Made by a program: the position numbers and the translations under genes. This document shows, piece after piece, positions 12,417 to 24,226 of a stretch of DNA of 64,000 nt. The notes beneath the pieces are model-generated. The model saw nothing but the letters and a program-made list of their open reading frames with translations, was not told where the DNA came from and ran no database searches. Source of the stretch: Phascolomyces articulosus (taxonomy: Eukaryota > Mucoromycota > Mucoromycetes > Mucorales > Lichtheimiaceae); NCBI GenBank assembly GCA_025677815.1, contig JAIXMP010000001.1:558001-622000 (forward strand), read 5' to 3'. Each line of letters starts with the position of its first letter. Position 1 is the stretch's first letter.

Positions 12417-12745
12417 TTATGGATTCATGTTGTACTGGGCTTTTTGCATTCCATTACCCCAACACACAGCACCTATTTTTAATGTTGCCTAAGGGTCAAT
12501 AGGGTAATAATAGAATACAGGACTACCATGAGGGGTATAGAAACAATCATGGGTCAATAAGCTTCCATGGTTCCTCTCCCTCCGATAGCAACGAATTTGG
12601 TTAAATTGCATGTTGATCCGTTCAAATAAAATAGATTCCGTGTGAAGAAAAGCATTTTCGGTATTCACCGTAGATTTTCGGACGAAGTAGGATACTTACG
12701 TATCTTGCATAATCTATGACTACCACTGTGTATTCAAACGTAGTA
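12417..12745 (-). pseudogene. Dead gene fragment with an in-frame TAG
   Basis: Read on the minus strand, an open frame from about 12695 runs NTENAFLHTESILFERINMQ, then NHGSLLTHDCFYTPHGSPVF, to a TAG at 12489-12491. It then continues in the same frame through ATLKIGAVCWGNGMQKAQYN to a TAA at 12417-12419. The simplest reading is a CAG-to-TAG nonsense change. Upstream, in another frame, 12645-12745 reads FEYTVVVIDYARYVSILLRP, with a GTAAGT after the ARY codons that could be a real donor. Both frames look like protein, unlike flanking DNA. The family is not recognised; the Tyr/His/Gly/Cys-rich C-terminus suggests a small, possibly secreted, beta-rich protein (weak inference). Confidence 0.4.
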
Positions 12746-13453
12746 TATATGGATAGAAAAAAAAATCGAGGTTTTCAATTTATACATTCATCCATCATTT
12801 TAGATAACAAGAGGCACGGTTATGAATTTCATATAACAATAAAGAAAAAATAAAGATAATTCAAAATCATTAAATAGAAAGACTCAAGAAGCTTCAAGAA
12901 CCATAAAGGGTGTGTTACCTAACAATAACTTTTTATGGTAAAAAATGGAACAAAAAAAAGATAGATTGTTAGTCAGACTGAGGCTATATTTTCGTACGAG
13001 TTTTTTACGCCTTGTGCTCAAGCAAACCGTATATAAAGAGATCAGCCAACTCTGAATTTATTTTATTTTTCCTTACATTTTATGCTTTAATTTACATACT
13101 GGTTATGGTTATTGCTTCTTTCTAAAAAAAAAAAAATATATTCTTCATGTCATCGTTTAATCATCTTCATCCCATCATCGACATCAAAAAACATATTCAT
13201 CATATCTATCCCTATAGCATACCATTCATAAACCATTTTAGCATAACTCTCTCCCTCTCTTTCTGCATCCTTCTTTTTATTTACATTTTCTCTATCTACC
13301 AACCGACTTACACAAAAACAAACAAAAAACAATCCCATCATTCCTTTTTTTTTCGTAAGTAATAAATAAACTATTTACACGATTCCTTCCGTTTCAACAC
13401 TCAGTTCTAAAGTCCGTGTTCTTTTTATAGTATCTAAATTAAAATTTATCCAA
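12746..13453. promoter_or_regulatory. Upstream region / 5' leader of SANT-like gene
   Basis: AT-rich sequence, then a C/T-rich tract (about 13145-13350) like the leaders before other genes here. A TATAG at about 13426-13430 could be a 3' splice site of a 5' UTR intron. No gene. Confidence 0.4.
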
Positions 13454-14008
13454 ATGTTACGAGTGGATTTCAATATGCCTACCGACCCGTTCGCAAGCAA
13501 CAACTCTATCAAGAGAAATGGAACAAGTGCTGGTTCACAACAACAACAACAACAACTGAACAAATGTACAACCAAAGATATCGTAAAGATGATTCCTGTC
13601 ATGAATAAAGATCTCATGAAGAAATCTAAAAGTGTCAAACGTCAAAGAAAACCCAAAGTCGTCGAAGAAAAAGAAGGTCAACCGCTCATGAAGGTATGTC
13701 TTTATCTATCTATCTATCCAACTCTCAATTACAAAAAACTAATCTAGTAGTATTCAATATATATATTATAGAGATCACGTAGTGAATCACCAAGAGCATT
13801 GACTTTCGACGGGTTAGAATGGGAAGACAAAGAACTGGAAAAATTAGAAGAACTGGTGAAAATCCACGGTATTCGAAAATACAGACACGATATTAATATG
13901 ATATTTGTTGTTCAAGGTTTACCAGGTCGATCTCTTCTTGCATGCGAGAAACAAATGATGAAACAACGTTTGCTAGATAAAAAAGACGAACAAGAAACAA
14001 AAAATTAA
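13454..14008 (+). CDS. Small SANT/Myb-like domain protein
   Basis: Model join(13454..13693,13772..14008), 158 residues. The N-terminal half is basic and low complexity, with a Q6 run and a KSVKRQRKPK patch that could be a nuclear localisation signal. The second exon encodes a compact helical domain, FDGLEWEDKELEKLEELVKI, then a region ending LPGRSLLACEKQMMKQRLL, which resembles a SANT/Myb-like three-helix fold with a W in helix 1 and a GRS turn before the last helix. The role is unknown; DNA or histone binding is only inferred. The Met at 13454 is the first in frame, after a leader with no earlier coding signal. Confidence 0.75.
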
Positions 14009-16234
14009 TTTTTTTTAACTACTACTTTCTCATTAAATTATTGATTAATTTATATAAAATATCACCCCATCCATTATTACCGTCATGCATATCATCTCAT
14101 TATTACCATTATTATGTTTAACCACCCTATTTTATTCCATATATAATATTTATCCACCTACTACCTATCCTCTTCCTCTTTATATATCTTTATATATCAA
14201 ATAAATATTCATCCTTCGTTTATATATCTATTTATTCAAAATCATAACGGTCGAATTGTTCTACAAATGATTAGAAAAAAATACAATGACATGACAGTGT
14301 GGTAAAAGTAGTACTTGTAAAAAAAAAAAAGGAATATCATTCTTTCCGTAACGTAATCAAGAGAGAATGAATGAATTCTCTTTAATTCATTGTTGGGATA
14401 AAAAAAATACGCCATCCATGAATGTATAGCACCATCATTATAGAATGACGAAATAAATCTACTGTCAAAAAAAGGTGGTGCAGATCATAAAATGATAAAC
14501 CTGTTTTTTATGGAGAAGGAGGATGTACATGAATGATTTTTTATTTATTATGGCGCATGTACAAGTTGTAATATAGCCACATTTTCCACCTTTTTTTTTA
14601 TATATAAAACCCAAAAAGAATTGGACATGAAATGATACTCCGAATATAACAAGATGCATTCTTTCCATCCAAACAAATAAAATGCCACGCAGAAAGGTAC
14701 ACACACACACACAATTATATTCTTATATATCCGATCATCCATTACAATAGATTATAAAAGTTTAAAAAAAAAGTATATATATATATATCAACAAGTAGTA
14801 GTAGTAAGAGTAGCAGTATACTAGTAATAGTAATAGTGACTATACTACAACAATTTCGTATAATTGAATGATTCCTTTTTAGACGACTGCGTGGGTGAAA
14901 AATAATATAAACATAACAGTCTGTTTATTATTTATTCAGATGAGACATTACAAACGAAATATTCTACTATGATTACTATTTTATATTCACATGCAGCAAC
15001 ATTTAGTGTCTTGTTGTTTCTTCTCTCATGCCCCTTGTATATGTATGTATGCACATGAGGAGGAAGAAAAATATTAAGTGGATCATGAGCCGGAATATCG
15101 GTTTCTGTGGCAAAAAAAAAAAAATGTGCCGCATCAACTAAATTATTTTTGTATGAGTGACACATCACCACCACCCTTCAGCTTTCCTATGCAGATCTAT
15201 GGTTCTACAGCAGCGGTACGTGCGCAGCAAAAAAAAAAAAAAGAAACATGTAGAAAGAGGCTTAGTTGTTTTTATATATTTTACATTGTAGTAGTGTTTT
15301 TCGGCATAGTGATTGTTTCTGGAGCAAAAGTATACAGTGGCTGGAGATTGCATAGTTACGTTATATTTATCATCATTTTTTCTTTTTTTTTTTTTTTTTT
15401 TTTTTTGCTATGAAAACAAAAAGAGGTTTCAATCAACGGGTATTTGGAGTTGTCATCGTCATGCAGAATAATCATAATAATAATGCATCTCTTTTTTTTC
15501 ATGGTCTTATATTTATAATAATTGTATTATATTCTATATAGAATAGTAATCATGGTTTCTTTAGAAGTATATATGAATTTGCCTTTGGAATGTTTGGTGA
15601 TTAAACTTTAGTTCTTCATTTATTACTATATATAACTAACCTGGTAAGTTATTCATATGTAGATCCTCTGTTATATTATTAATAATAATAGAAGAGGACC
15701 CTTCATCATGATGGATATGATGAATGGTTCTTGTGCTAATGATGATTGTTTATATCGAATAATAATAGTTTCACACACAAGACATAACACACAATACATG
15801 AATATTTGCATATTATAAGTGTCTATTTATATTTGAACTATGTACAACAACAACAACAACGACGACAACATGTGTAAATAGATAGATGTTAGAATTAAAT
15901 ATGAATAGGGAAAAAAGGAGAAAGTGAAAGAAAGGGTGTGATGAAATAAAATAAATAAAAAGGACATTTTTTTTAATCAAATTGTCTTGTTGTTCTTCTT
16001 CCTTTCTCCTCCCTCTTTTCTTTCTTTCTTTCTTTTTTTTTTCTTTGCTTTTTTTTGTGTGTGTTTTATTATTTTTATTATTATTATTTGTGCGTGTGTG
16101 TTTTTTTTATAAATTATAATATTGTACTTCTTTCTTAATATTTATATTTTTTTTGTTTTTTTTTTATATTTTCTGAACAGCCCTGGGGGTTTATTTTTTC
16201 TTATATTTATAAAAAAAAAAAGAAAAGAAAAAGA
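14009..16234. other. Intergenic region, 3' flank and long PUF leader
   Basis: 2.2 kb with no convincing gene. It holds AT-rich DNA, a T19-20 tract at about 15379-15405, short CAA/CGA triplet runs near 15848-15865, and a C/T- then T-rich leader (15990-16200) before the Pumilio start. Apparent ORFs at 14465-15413 are Phe/Tyr/Lys-rich shadows of T/A runs. Confidence 0.5.
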
Positions 16235-19200
16235 ATGGATACTACAACTACTACAACTACTTTTAAAGCATCCACCTCTTCCAACAACAATACAATTCGG
16301 CAACATCATCCATATCATAATAATACTAATAACGGTACCTTAATGAATAACAACAAAACACCTAATTCACCATCCGATCCATTGATTCATCATGATGGAA
16401 ACAATAATATCAATGATAATTCAACACATGTTGCTTCTGAAAAAGATCTATTAAGTAATATGGAAGCGTTAAACCTTTCTAATGATCATCATCCTTTGGA
16501 CAAGTAAGTACCATTATCACTTTTTTAAAAAAAAAACTTTGACTAAATACGATTGTGTCACCATTTTCAGGAGACCAGTTCCGAGATCGATGCGTGGCAT
16601 ATTTCCGGACAGCACGGCGTTTACTCCTCAATCAAGTGACAGATTTTTGTTTCCACCTTCTTCGGATGAACCAGGTAATAATTATAATCAATTAATCGAT
16701 TCAAAATGATTGATTGAATCATCGAACAATGATGATGATAAAAAAAATGTATATCAAAAATAGGTACATCAAAAAAAATCCCCTTTTTTTAATATAAAAA
16801 TTTATTAATAGGACGCCAAGGTGGTATGACAGCCACAAGTGATCCAAATTTTATGCGACGATCGTTAGATGCCACGCACAATAATCACCCTCATTTTCCA
16901 GCTTTAATCCGTCGCGAAAGTTACCCATGTCTCGTAAGTAATCCTTATTTTCTCCCCCTTCCCTCCTCCTCCCCTCTCCATCCCTTCCAAAGATAAACGC
17001 CTCTTCTTTATCTAACTCAAAATTCCCCCTTGTTTATAACAAAAATTCCTCATTGAATATATATAGCAAAGTACATCGTCATCCACCACTACGGATTCAG
17101 AATGGGGTAATGGTGATCCTATGTTACGTGCCACTGCAGGTGGTGATCCCAATACCATGATTCATTCTTCATTATTTCGAAAATATTCTGTGGATGTACC
17201 TTATACTATTACCAACAAACGTTTGGATTTAGAAGGGATCCATTCTCCTACATCGTGCACTACACCTCCTCCTCTTTCTTCTCATGGTAGTAATGGTGGT
17301 GGTATGAATCATCCTAGTAGTAGAAACAATCGATTATCACCTTCTTATTCCAACCCTGATTTGGCTGCAGCAAGACGATTATCCAGTTTAGATGCAGCTA
17401 CTCGACTTTCATCACAAAAAGAAACTTCTCTTCATGGTGGAGGCTTAGTAAGCCCACATCATCATTCTCATCCATATGTTGCTGCTGCTGCAGCAGCTCA
17501 AGCAGCAGCAGCGGCTGCGGCCGCGGCTACAACCACTCCATCTTCTACCTCGGTCGATACTAGTGGGATGTTACCCCCTTTCCTTCCATCTTTGATAGGT
17601 TATCCATTCTTTCAATATGGAAATAATAATAACAACAATGGCAATATTAGTCCAACAACAACGACAACACCACCCATTCCAACGACAACAACAGCTCCAC
17701 AATCGCCTTCTACTACAACACCCCCGTCTTCTTCCTCAGCAGCAGCAACGGCAGCTGCTATTGCCGCGGCAGCTGCCGCTGCATGCAATAACGGTAATAT
17801 GAACCCATTACTCTTAACTCACCTGATGCGCCATATGAATCCACCTCCATCTTCGGCTCCTCAACAAGGACCTATATCTCCCATTATTACAACACAAAAT
17901 AGCAATGGAAATATAAGTTCTTCCCCTCCTTCACCTACTTCCAAAAAACAACAATCCTCTTCTGGACCTCCAACCCCACGACGTCATAATGATCAAGATC
18001 GATTTGCTTCTGTTCGTTTTGAAGAAATTATTCATGAAATATACACTTTATGTAAAGATCAATACGGATGTCGTTATTTACAACGTAAATTGGAAGAACA
18101 AAAAGACGATCAACGGGATATTATTTTTGAAAAAGTATTTCCTCATTTCGTGGAATTAATGACTGGTAAATGAACGTTTCATCCAAGAGTGGGATGGATC
18201 TATCATCGATTGGGATATATAAAAAAAGGTATTCTCAAACTCATATTCATTTGTCTATTTTGTTTCAAATATACAAACATTATTTTAGATCCGTTTGGTA
18301 ATTATCTTTGTCAAAAATTAATGGAACATTGCACAGACGATCAACGCACGTTGATTGTTGAACAAGTCTCTCATGATATGGTCAGTATTTCATTGAATAT
18401 GCATGGTACGCGTGCTGTTCAGAAAATGATTGAATTTATTACTCTTCCCGAACAGGTATGTCTTGTTTTTTTTTTTTAATTTCTTTTTATTTTTCACATT
18501 GTTGACTCACACATACACACATTTCATTCATACATATAAATATAAACACGCTACATCGACTTGCATGCATTTTTGATTATTCGTATTATTTATAGATTGA
18601 TCGGGTGGTAGTTGCCTTGGCACCAAATGTGGTGACATTAATCAAGGATTTGAATGGAAATCATGTCATTCAACGATGTCTTCATCGTCTCTCTTCCGAT
18701 AACAAGCAATTTATTTATAATGCTGTCAGTTTAAATTGTGTGGAAGTTGCCACCCATCGTCATGGTTGTTGTGTGCTGCAACGTTGCATTGACTATTCAG
18801 CCGAAAATCAAAAAGTATATATTATGGATTGATTGCTATATATTTCTATTTATCTATCACCCCTCTCCCCCTTCCTTTTTTCCCTTCTTTCTCTCCCAGG
18901 GAAACTTTTTTTTTATTCGCCATGGAAGAGGGAAAAAAGGGTTAGATCACTTCTTCTTCTATCCCCTTGATCACCCTTTCTCTCTCTTTATATATATATA
19001 CATGTATGTATAAAAAGAAAAAAAGAAAACTTACCCGAATGTATTTATATAGGCTCAATTAGTGACGGAGATTATTAATCATGCATTAACACTTGTTCAA
19101 GACCCATTTGGCAATTATGTGGTTCAATATGTCTTGGATTTAGGTGATGCTCAGTTTTCTGATTTATTAGTCCGTCGATTTATTGGTCATGTTGGTTCTT

Positions 19201-19985
19201 TATCAGTACAAAAGTTTAGTTCCAATGTCATGGAAAAGGTAAAAAGAAAATTATTTATGTTTTGAGGAAAAGAGTTAGAAGGGTATCAAGTTTATTAGGA
19301 TAATGAATATACGTATATATATATATATATATATATATTGATCGACCTTGCTTTTAGTGTATTCGTGTGGCTGAAGCAGATACACGACGACATTTGATTG
19401 AAGAAATGGCAAATCGGGCTCGACTTGAAAAATTGTTACGTGATTCTTATGCCAATTATGTGGTACAAACTGCATTGGATTATGCAGAACCTAATCAACG
19501 CGCAAAGGTAAGCTTCTTTTTTTAAGGAGGAAACGAGAAAAGTTGGATTTTTTTGTTAACTTTATAATAATATATGATAATAGTTGGTAGAATGTATTCG
19601 TCCTTTACTTCCAGCCATTCGTAATACACCTTATGGTAAACGAATTCAAGGAAAAATTAATCGTGAACAACAACGTAATCAACAACAGCAAACACAACAA
19701 CAACAACAGCAACAACAGCAACCATCTCATTATCAACATCACCATGTCGCTCATCATCATACTCAACCCTTCCCAGATGGTGGAATACCTATGGGTTATC
19801 TTGCTCCTTGGATGGCTGGACCCAGCAGTGAAGCAGGAGGAGGAGGAAGTGCTGCTGCTGCCGCTGCTGCTGCTGCAGCAGCAGGCGCTGGCACCGGAAC
19901 AAATGATTTGGCGTTTTTCTCACCTTTTCAATCTGCAGCCACGTTTGGTGCATCTGTTCCTTTCTCTGTTTTTCATAATCATTAA
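16235..19985 (+). CDS. Pumilio-family (PUF) RNA-binding protein, Puf4/Mpt5-type
   Basis: Model join(16235..16503,16571..16674,16812..16933,17067..18165,18289..18455,18596..18814,19053..19238,19358..19507,19584..19985), 905 residues. Residues 1 to ~465 are disordered (Thr/Asn/Ser, Ala and Pro runs). Residues ~470-820 carry eight PUF repeats with readable base-recognition triplets: YGCRYLQ, FGNYLCQ, HGTRAVQ, NGNHVIQ, HGCCVLQ, FGNYVVQ, FSSNVMEK and YANYVVQ. By the PUF code, repeats 8, 7 and 6 (NYxxQ, SNxxE, NYxxQ) read UGU, repeat 2 reads U and repeat 1 (CRxxQ) reads A, so a UGUA...UA 3' UTR element is expected. The HRHGCCVLQRC repeat 5 and C-terminal TPYGKRIQ are typical of the yeast Puf4/Mpt5 branch. 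Family role: cytoplasmic repression and deadenylation of target mRNAs. The tail is Q/H-rich, with an Ala run near the end. Confidence 0.95.
19313..19339. repeat. (TA)n microsatellite in PUF intron 7
   Basis: About 13 TA units within the intron 19239-19357. Confidence 0.9.
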
Positions 19986-21668
19986 AAAAACCCCTTTTCT
20001 TATTTGTGTTCAACTACTTATATAAAGTGTAAAACTAACAAAGTATTTTATTATCCTTTTGTGTAGTAAAAAAAAATATTATATTTTTCTCTTTCGTAAT
20101 ATATTTCATTATCAATTTATTAAAATATTTGAATTCCTAGTTTATTTTTTAATTGATGAATGGGAGTAGTGGCAGTAGTAACTATATAATTTAAATCCAT
20201 AAAAGTGATGATCTACTATATATATTTACATATCAGGCATTTTAATTCCAAAGAAATTTGGGGTGAATAAGCAAGGAGTATTGGAATGCTTTTTTATTAT
20301 CACTAAAGAAACTTTACGTATAAAGGATCGTATAAATGTAAAGTTTATCATAACTTTATTTATTTACTTTTGTGTTTCCAAGAGAGTAAATAATAAACAC
20401 AAAAGACATTTGATAAATGACATTTTTTCCATACAAGGAGATGAGTTAAAAAAGCATAATCATATATCAGATCATAAAAGACGACAAAAAGAATCATTCT
20501 TTAGGTTTTAGTGAAGGACAGTATCATCCTCGTGTTTACGAAAAATTCAATGTAAATTAAGGATAAGATTTTTCATACCAATCACTAGCATCACGATAAC
20601 GGTTTATTATTTATATAACAAAGAAAAAAAATAGTCTACATGCAAACATAATAATAACGCAAACAGATGAAACACATATTTTGATTTCTGTGTAAGTGGA
20701 TTTTATTCAATGGATAAAGGGAGAAAATAGAATATAATCATTGGAAGAAAGCTTTTTAGATAATAGGTAGGAAATAACACTATAAGATTGTGGTTTAATA
20801 TAATATTACAATAATAAAAGACAGGCAAGGTCGATGTCGTTTTTTATTACTGATCATGTCAATAAGTACTACACCTTGACGAATAATTGGTTATCTGTGG
20901 TTAAGTGCAAAAAGTATGTAATGAAGTTTGTTTCTATTAAATCGATAGGTTGCTTGCATCACCATCTATCCGAATTGGATATTTGTGAGGGGTTGTGGTT
21001 GGATAAATATTAGATCTGCCCTTCCATCAGATGCTATATACGCAAAAGTTCCACTTGACGAAATCATTGAAACAAGTGAACTACCACATCCAACAATCTT
21101 GTACTGTAATTTCCTTCCCTGTTTTCGATCTAGGATGCATTTAGAAATTGGATATATAATAGTCAACCATATACTTATCTCAGGAAGACATTTGGACATA
21201 GGTAGAAATGAGGTATAATCATGCAACCTTTGCAAGTCTATCCATTGGGAATGAAGTATCAAGCTTCTTCAATACCATCTCCTTTTTTCCCCATGTATGT
21301 TACTGTCGAGGAACTTCTAACTTGGGGAACTTTAAGATGGACGGCGAAACCTTAAGATCAACTGCGTAAATATAGTCCAAATTTAAGTAATTCATTTTGC
21401 TTGGTCAAAACCAACAAGCATGTTTTTCATATTGATCAATATGGTTAAACAGTTGTATTTAAATATGTATACTTCTGCATTTCAGTAAGAATAATCTGGT
21501 TTTTATGCGTGTTTTTCATACATATTTTGTGTGTATAATCGTGTTTGTGTCCGTATTGTACATATGAATTTTAAAAGAATACTTATTTAAACTTTTTTTT
21601 ACTTCAAGTAGCTAATGATGATGCGCTAATTGCTCTTGTCAAAAAGAAAGAACTTCATTTTCACCCAG
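19986..21668. other. Intergenic, possibly decayed sequence
   Basis: PUF 3' flank, then AT-rich DNA. The longest open frame is on the minus strand at 20966-21262 (98 codons), with a balanced stretch around SSGTFAYIASDGRADLIFIQ. It has no recognised family, start context or splice partners. The following 300 bp (+) could hold worn 5' parts of the OYE pseudogene but show no motif I can defend. Confidence 0.4.
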
Positions 21669-22256
21669 TTTCAGTACATAGAGCCACTTGGAAACATTAT
21701 TTTCACCGTTGGAGAAGAAACGACAACTATTCGATTTACACCTTTTAATGATTATCAGGTATAATAAATGCTGTCAGAACTATTACTTTTATATACTATA
21801 TGTGCTAGAATGATAATAATAGGTGGCTATTGAATAAATAATAATATAGGATACATATGATACTACACCTTACGAAGCATGGGAATATATTGAGGATCAA
21901 CTTCAAAAACACCATCCAAATCCTTCCTATCTCCATATAGTGGAACTTCGCTCAAATTTGTTTGCTGATGGTAACAATGACAGTACCCAGGATAAACTTG
22001 GGTCCATTCAGTGCCAAATTGAGATGCCGCTTCATGTCTAACAATGACTATACTTGCTCCATCAAACTTGCACACGAGACTGTCAATGCTATTGGTAACC
22101 TAATCTCATTTGGTCGTTTGTTTACTTTGAATCCAAATCTCATGGATTGTATCCAGAATGGTTACCCCACGGCAAAGCGACCCATCCACATTTTATGGTG
22201 GTGACCACAAAGGATATACGAATTCTCCCAACTGTGAAACTCCACAAAAGCGATGA
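21669..22256 (+). pseudogene. Old Yellow Enzyme (NADPH dehydrogenase) pseudogene, 3' half
   Basis: Three reading frames together spell the C-terminal half of an OYE-family flavin oxidoreductase. (1) TVGEETTTIRFTPFNDYQ matches the family's VGEERTAIRxSPF strand. A clean intron 21759-21850 (GTATAA...ATATAG) follows, then DTYDTTPYEAWEYIEDQLQK and SYLHIVELR, matching the TxPxExxxYLxxxLxxxxLAYLHLVExR region. (2) After a frameshift near 21965: SIKLAHETVNAIGNLISFGR then LFTLNPNLMDCIQNGYP, the FGRxFxxNPDLxxRLxxGxP signature. (3) After a second frameshift near 22180: DPSTFYGGDHKGYTNSP and a stop at 22256, the usual C-terminal TFYGGxxKGYTDYP. The retained intron shows it decayed in place rather than arising from an mRNA copy. 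The 5' FMN-barrel half is missing or unrecognisable. Confidence 0.88.
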
Positions 22257-22588
22257 AAACAAGCACAAAATTAACGTCAGAAAAAAAAATATTATCTTTT
22301 TCCAAATTTGTGATTATAGCTATTATATACCTACCTATAGTCATGTACATGTTTAAATATAATTAATAGAGAAAACTTACATCTCTTAAAATCAACAATG
22401 AAATATTATGTTTATTTTTCACTTTTAATTACAAATAAAATTCCCAAGTGCGTGGAGGAGGATAAAGTGTTTATGTGGTATATAATAATAAAAAAATTCC
22501 AATAAGGAGGAAGTGCAACACAAGAGCTTTCATAAAAAAATTAATGAATGATAGTCATATAACAAAAAAAAAACATCAGTAAAACATA
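22257..22588. other. Short intergenic stretch
   Basis: AT-rich, between the OYE pseudogene and the arrestin stop codon; nothing recognised. Confidence 0.6.
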
Positions 22589-24226
22589 CTAAACTCTACT
22601 AGAATCGGAGAGGGGAGGACTTGGTTCATCCTCGAAACGTCGATTATTATTGCTATGGCGAAGAGGTAATTGTTGATGAAATTCATTATCATTGAGTTCC
22701 AAAGACGGTACCGGAATTGAATTGATTGCAGTAGTTGTTTCTTCATAATCTGGTAATCGTAAACTACTATAAGGCGGTAAAACATCAGAATCGCTCTCGC
22801 CAACACTACTATTATTTGATTGGCTGCGTTGATGATAAAGGCGATGGCGATATGTTGTAGTGGTTGGAATAAATACAGGTACGGGGATATTAGGAAGCAA
22901 AGACTGGGAGGGATGTTCACGAGATGATGGATCATTGTTAAACACACTGGAATAAACGGAATAGACATGTAATTCTTGCATCGTTGTATGGGCATCATAA
23001 CTCACTGTACCAATAGAAATGGGGATGTCAAGTAAGATTGAGTCGTTTCCACTGATGGCTGACCAGAACGTTTTCTTGTGTGACGATGTCACAAGTCGGA
23101 GGCGGTAGTTTATGGTAATAATCCGGCCATACGTGAAAGATGGTGGAACCCAAGGTGGAACGGAGATGGATAGTGCCATTGTATATCCTTCATTGCTGTA
23201 ATGATATGAAGAAGATTGTGTACTAGGTAATAACTGATGATGAGTAGAAGAAGAGATATTTGTTGTCATTGCCAATGCATCTGCTGCTCCTGTAGTACTT
23301 TCTGCTGTATTTATCCCAGCAGTCATTGGGATCAATTGACTTGATGATGCCACCACATTTGTAGACGGTTGCAATTTTGGATCATACTGATTTAGTATTG
23401 TGGCGATCTGTACTACCTGAAGCAATAGTAACCCGCCAATGGATGGTTCTTGGGGATTACTAATATTACTATTACTACCACTACTACTTCCATGTGGCTT
23501 AATCCCAAGAAAAACTGTGTCACCCGGTAAATAATCCAAAGCATGGATCTTGGCGCTGAGTTCGCCGTTACCTTTATTATTTGACCGCTTGGCAACACGA
23601 ATGGTTTTGACATAAGGTGTGTGTAGCAGTCGAGTTTCAATGAGTGGTTTGTAATTCACTTGTTTGGTCGCAAGTACTTGATCTGATCCAACAGTGAGCG
23701 TAAGTAAAAATCGACATGAATAACGTGTTTCTTTATGTTCCATGGAAGGTGGATATTGTATATCAGGTAATTGATAGGCAAATGGAAATTGATGGGTGCC
23801 AATTTCCAGTTCTTGACTTGATATCAGAATTCTTTGAGTACCAAAGAATTGTTGATATCTTGGCTGTATAATGCTGGTACCCATTGAATGCAATGGTAAC
23901 GACTCAGATCCATGAAATATCAAACGTAACGCATCACAATAACTGGTATGATGAACTGTCAAGTTTATTACACCTTTTTTTTAAAAAAAAGTAAAGCAAG
24001 TTTCGGTAAAATAATTAAAAATAGATCCAGTACACCCCCAGCATAATACATTATATATTTGGTGTTTGTTTTAGTAATTCATAGAAAGCATTCAATACGC
24101 ACCACGAAGAATGGATGCTGACATGACAATAGGTTCACCTACTGGTGATGTATTTCCAGTTGTTGGAAATAAGTCAATGTAGGCTTCACCAAAAAATGGA
24201 TGAGTGTCTCTGTTGACGGGTACCAT
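22589..24226 (-). CDS. Arrestin-related (alpha-arrestin) trafficking adaptor
   Basis: Model complement(join(22589..23973,24103..24226)), 502 residues. Exon 1 gives MVPVNRDTHPFFGEAYIDLF and ends ILR; splicing to GVINLTVHHTSYCDALRLIF forms the first beta strands of an arrestin N domain. The C domain includes the stretch from TKQVNYKPLIETRLLH through IHALDYLPGDTVFLGIKPH, interrupted by low-complexity Ser/Gly/Asn and Thr inserts, then WVPPSFTYGRIITINYRLRL. The C-terminal tail has LPPY and LPDY motifs (22.75-22.77 kb), the [L/P]PxY type that recruits WW domains of Rsp5/Nedd4 HECT ligases. Family role: adaptors that bring Rsp5 to plasma-membrane transporters for endocytosis. The specific cargo cannot be inferred. 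The gene is convergent with the PUF gene across the OYE relic. Confidence 0.88.

Noticed and set aside
14465..15413. Several overlapping Phe/Tyr/Lys-rich ORFs
   Set aside because: Low-complexity products of T/A runs with no conserved motif.
17617..17802. Gln/Arg-rich alternative-frame ORF inside the PUF gene
   Set aside because: Shadow of the Ala/Asn/Thr-rich region of the real frame.
20966..21262. 98-codon minus-strand ORF
   Set aside because: No start context, splice partner or family; kept only as a note in the intergenic entry.
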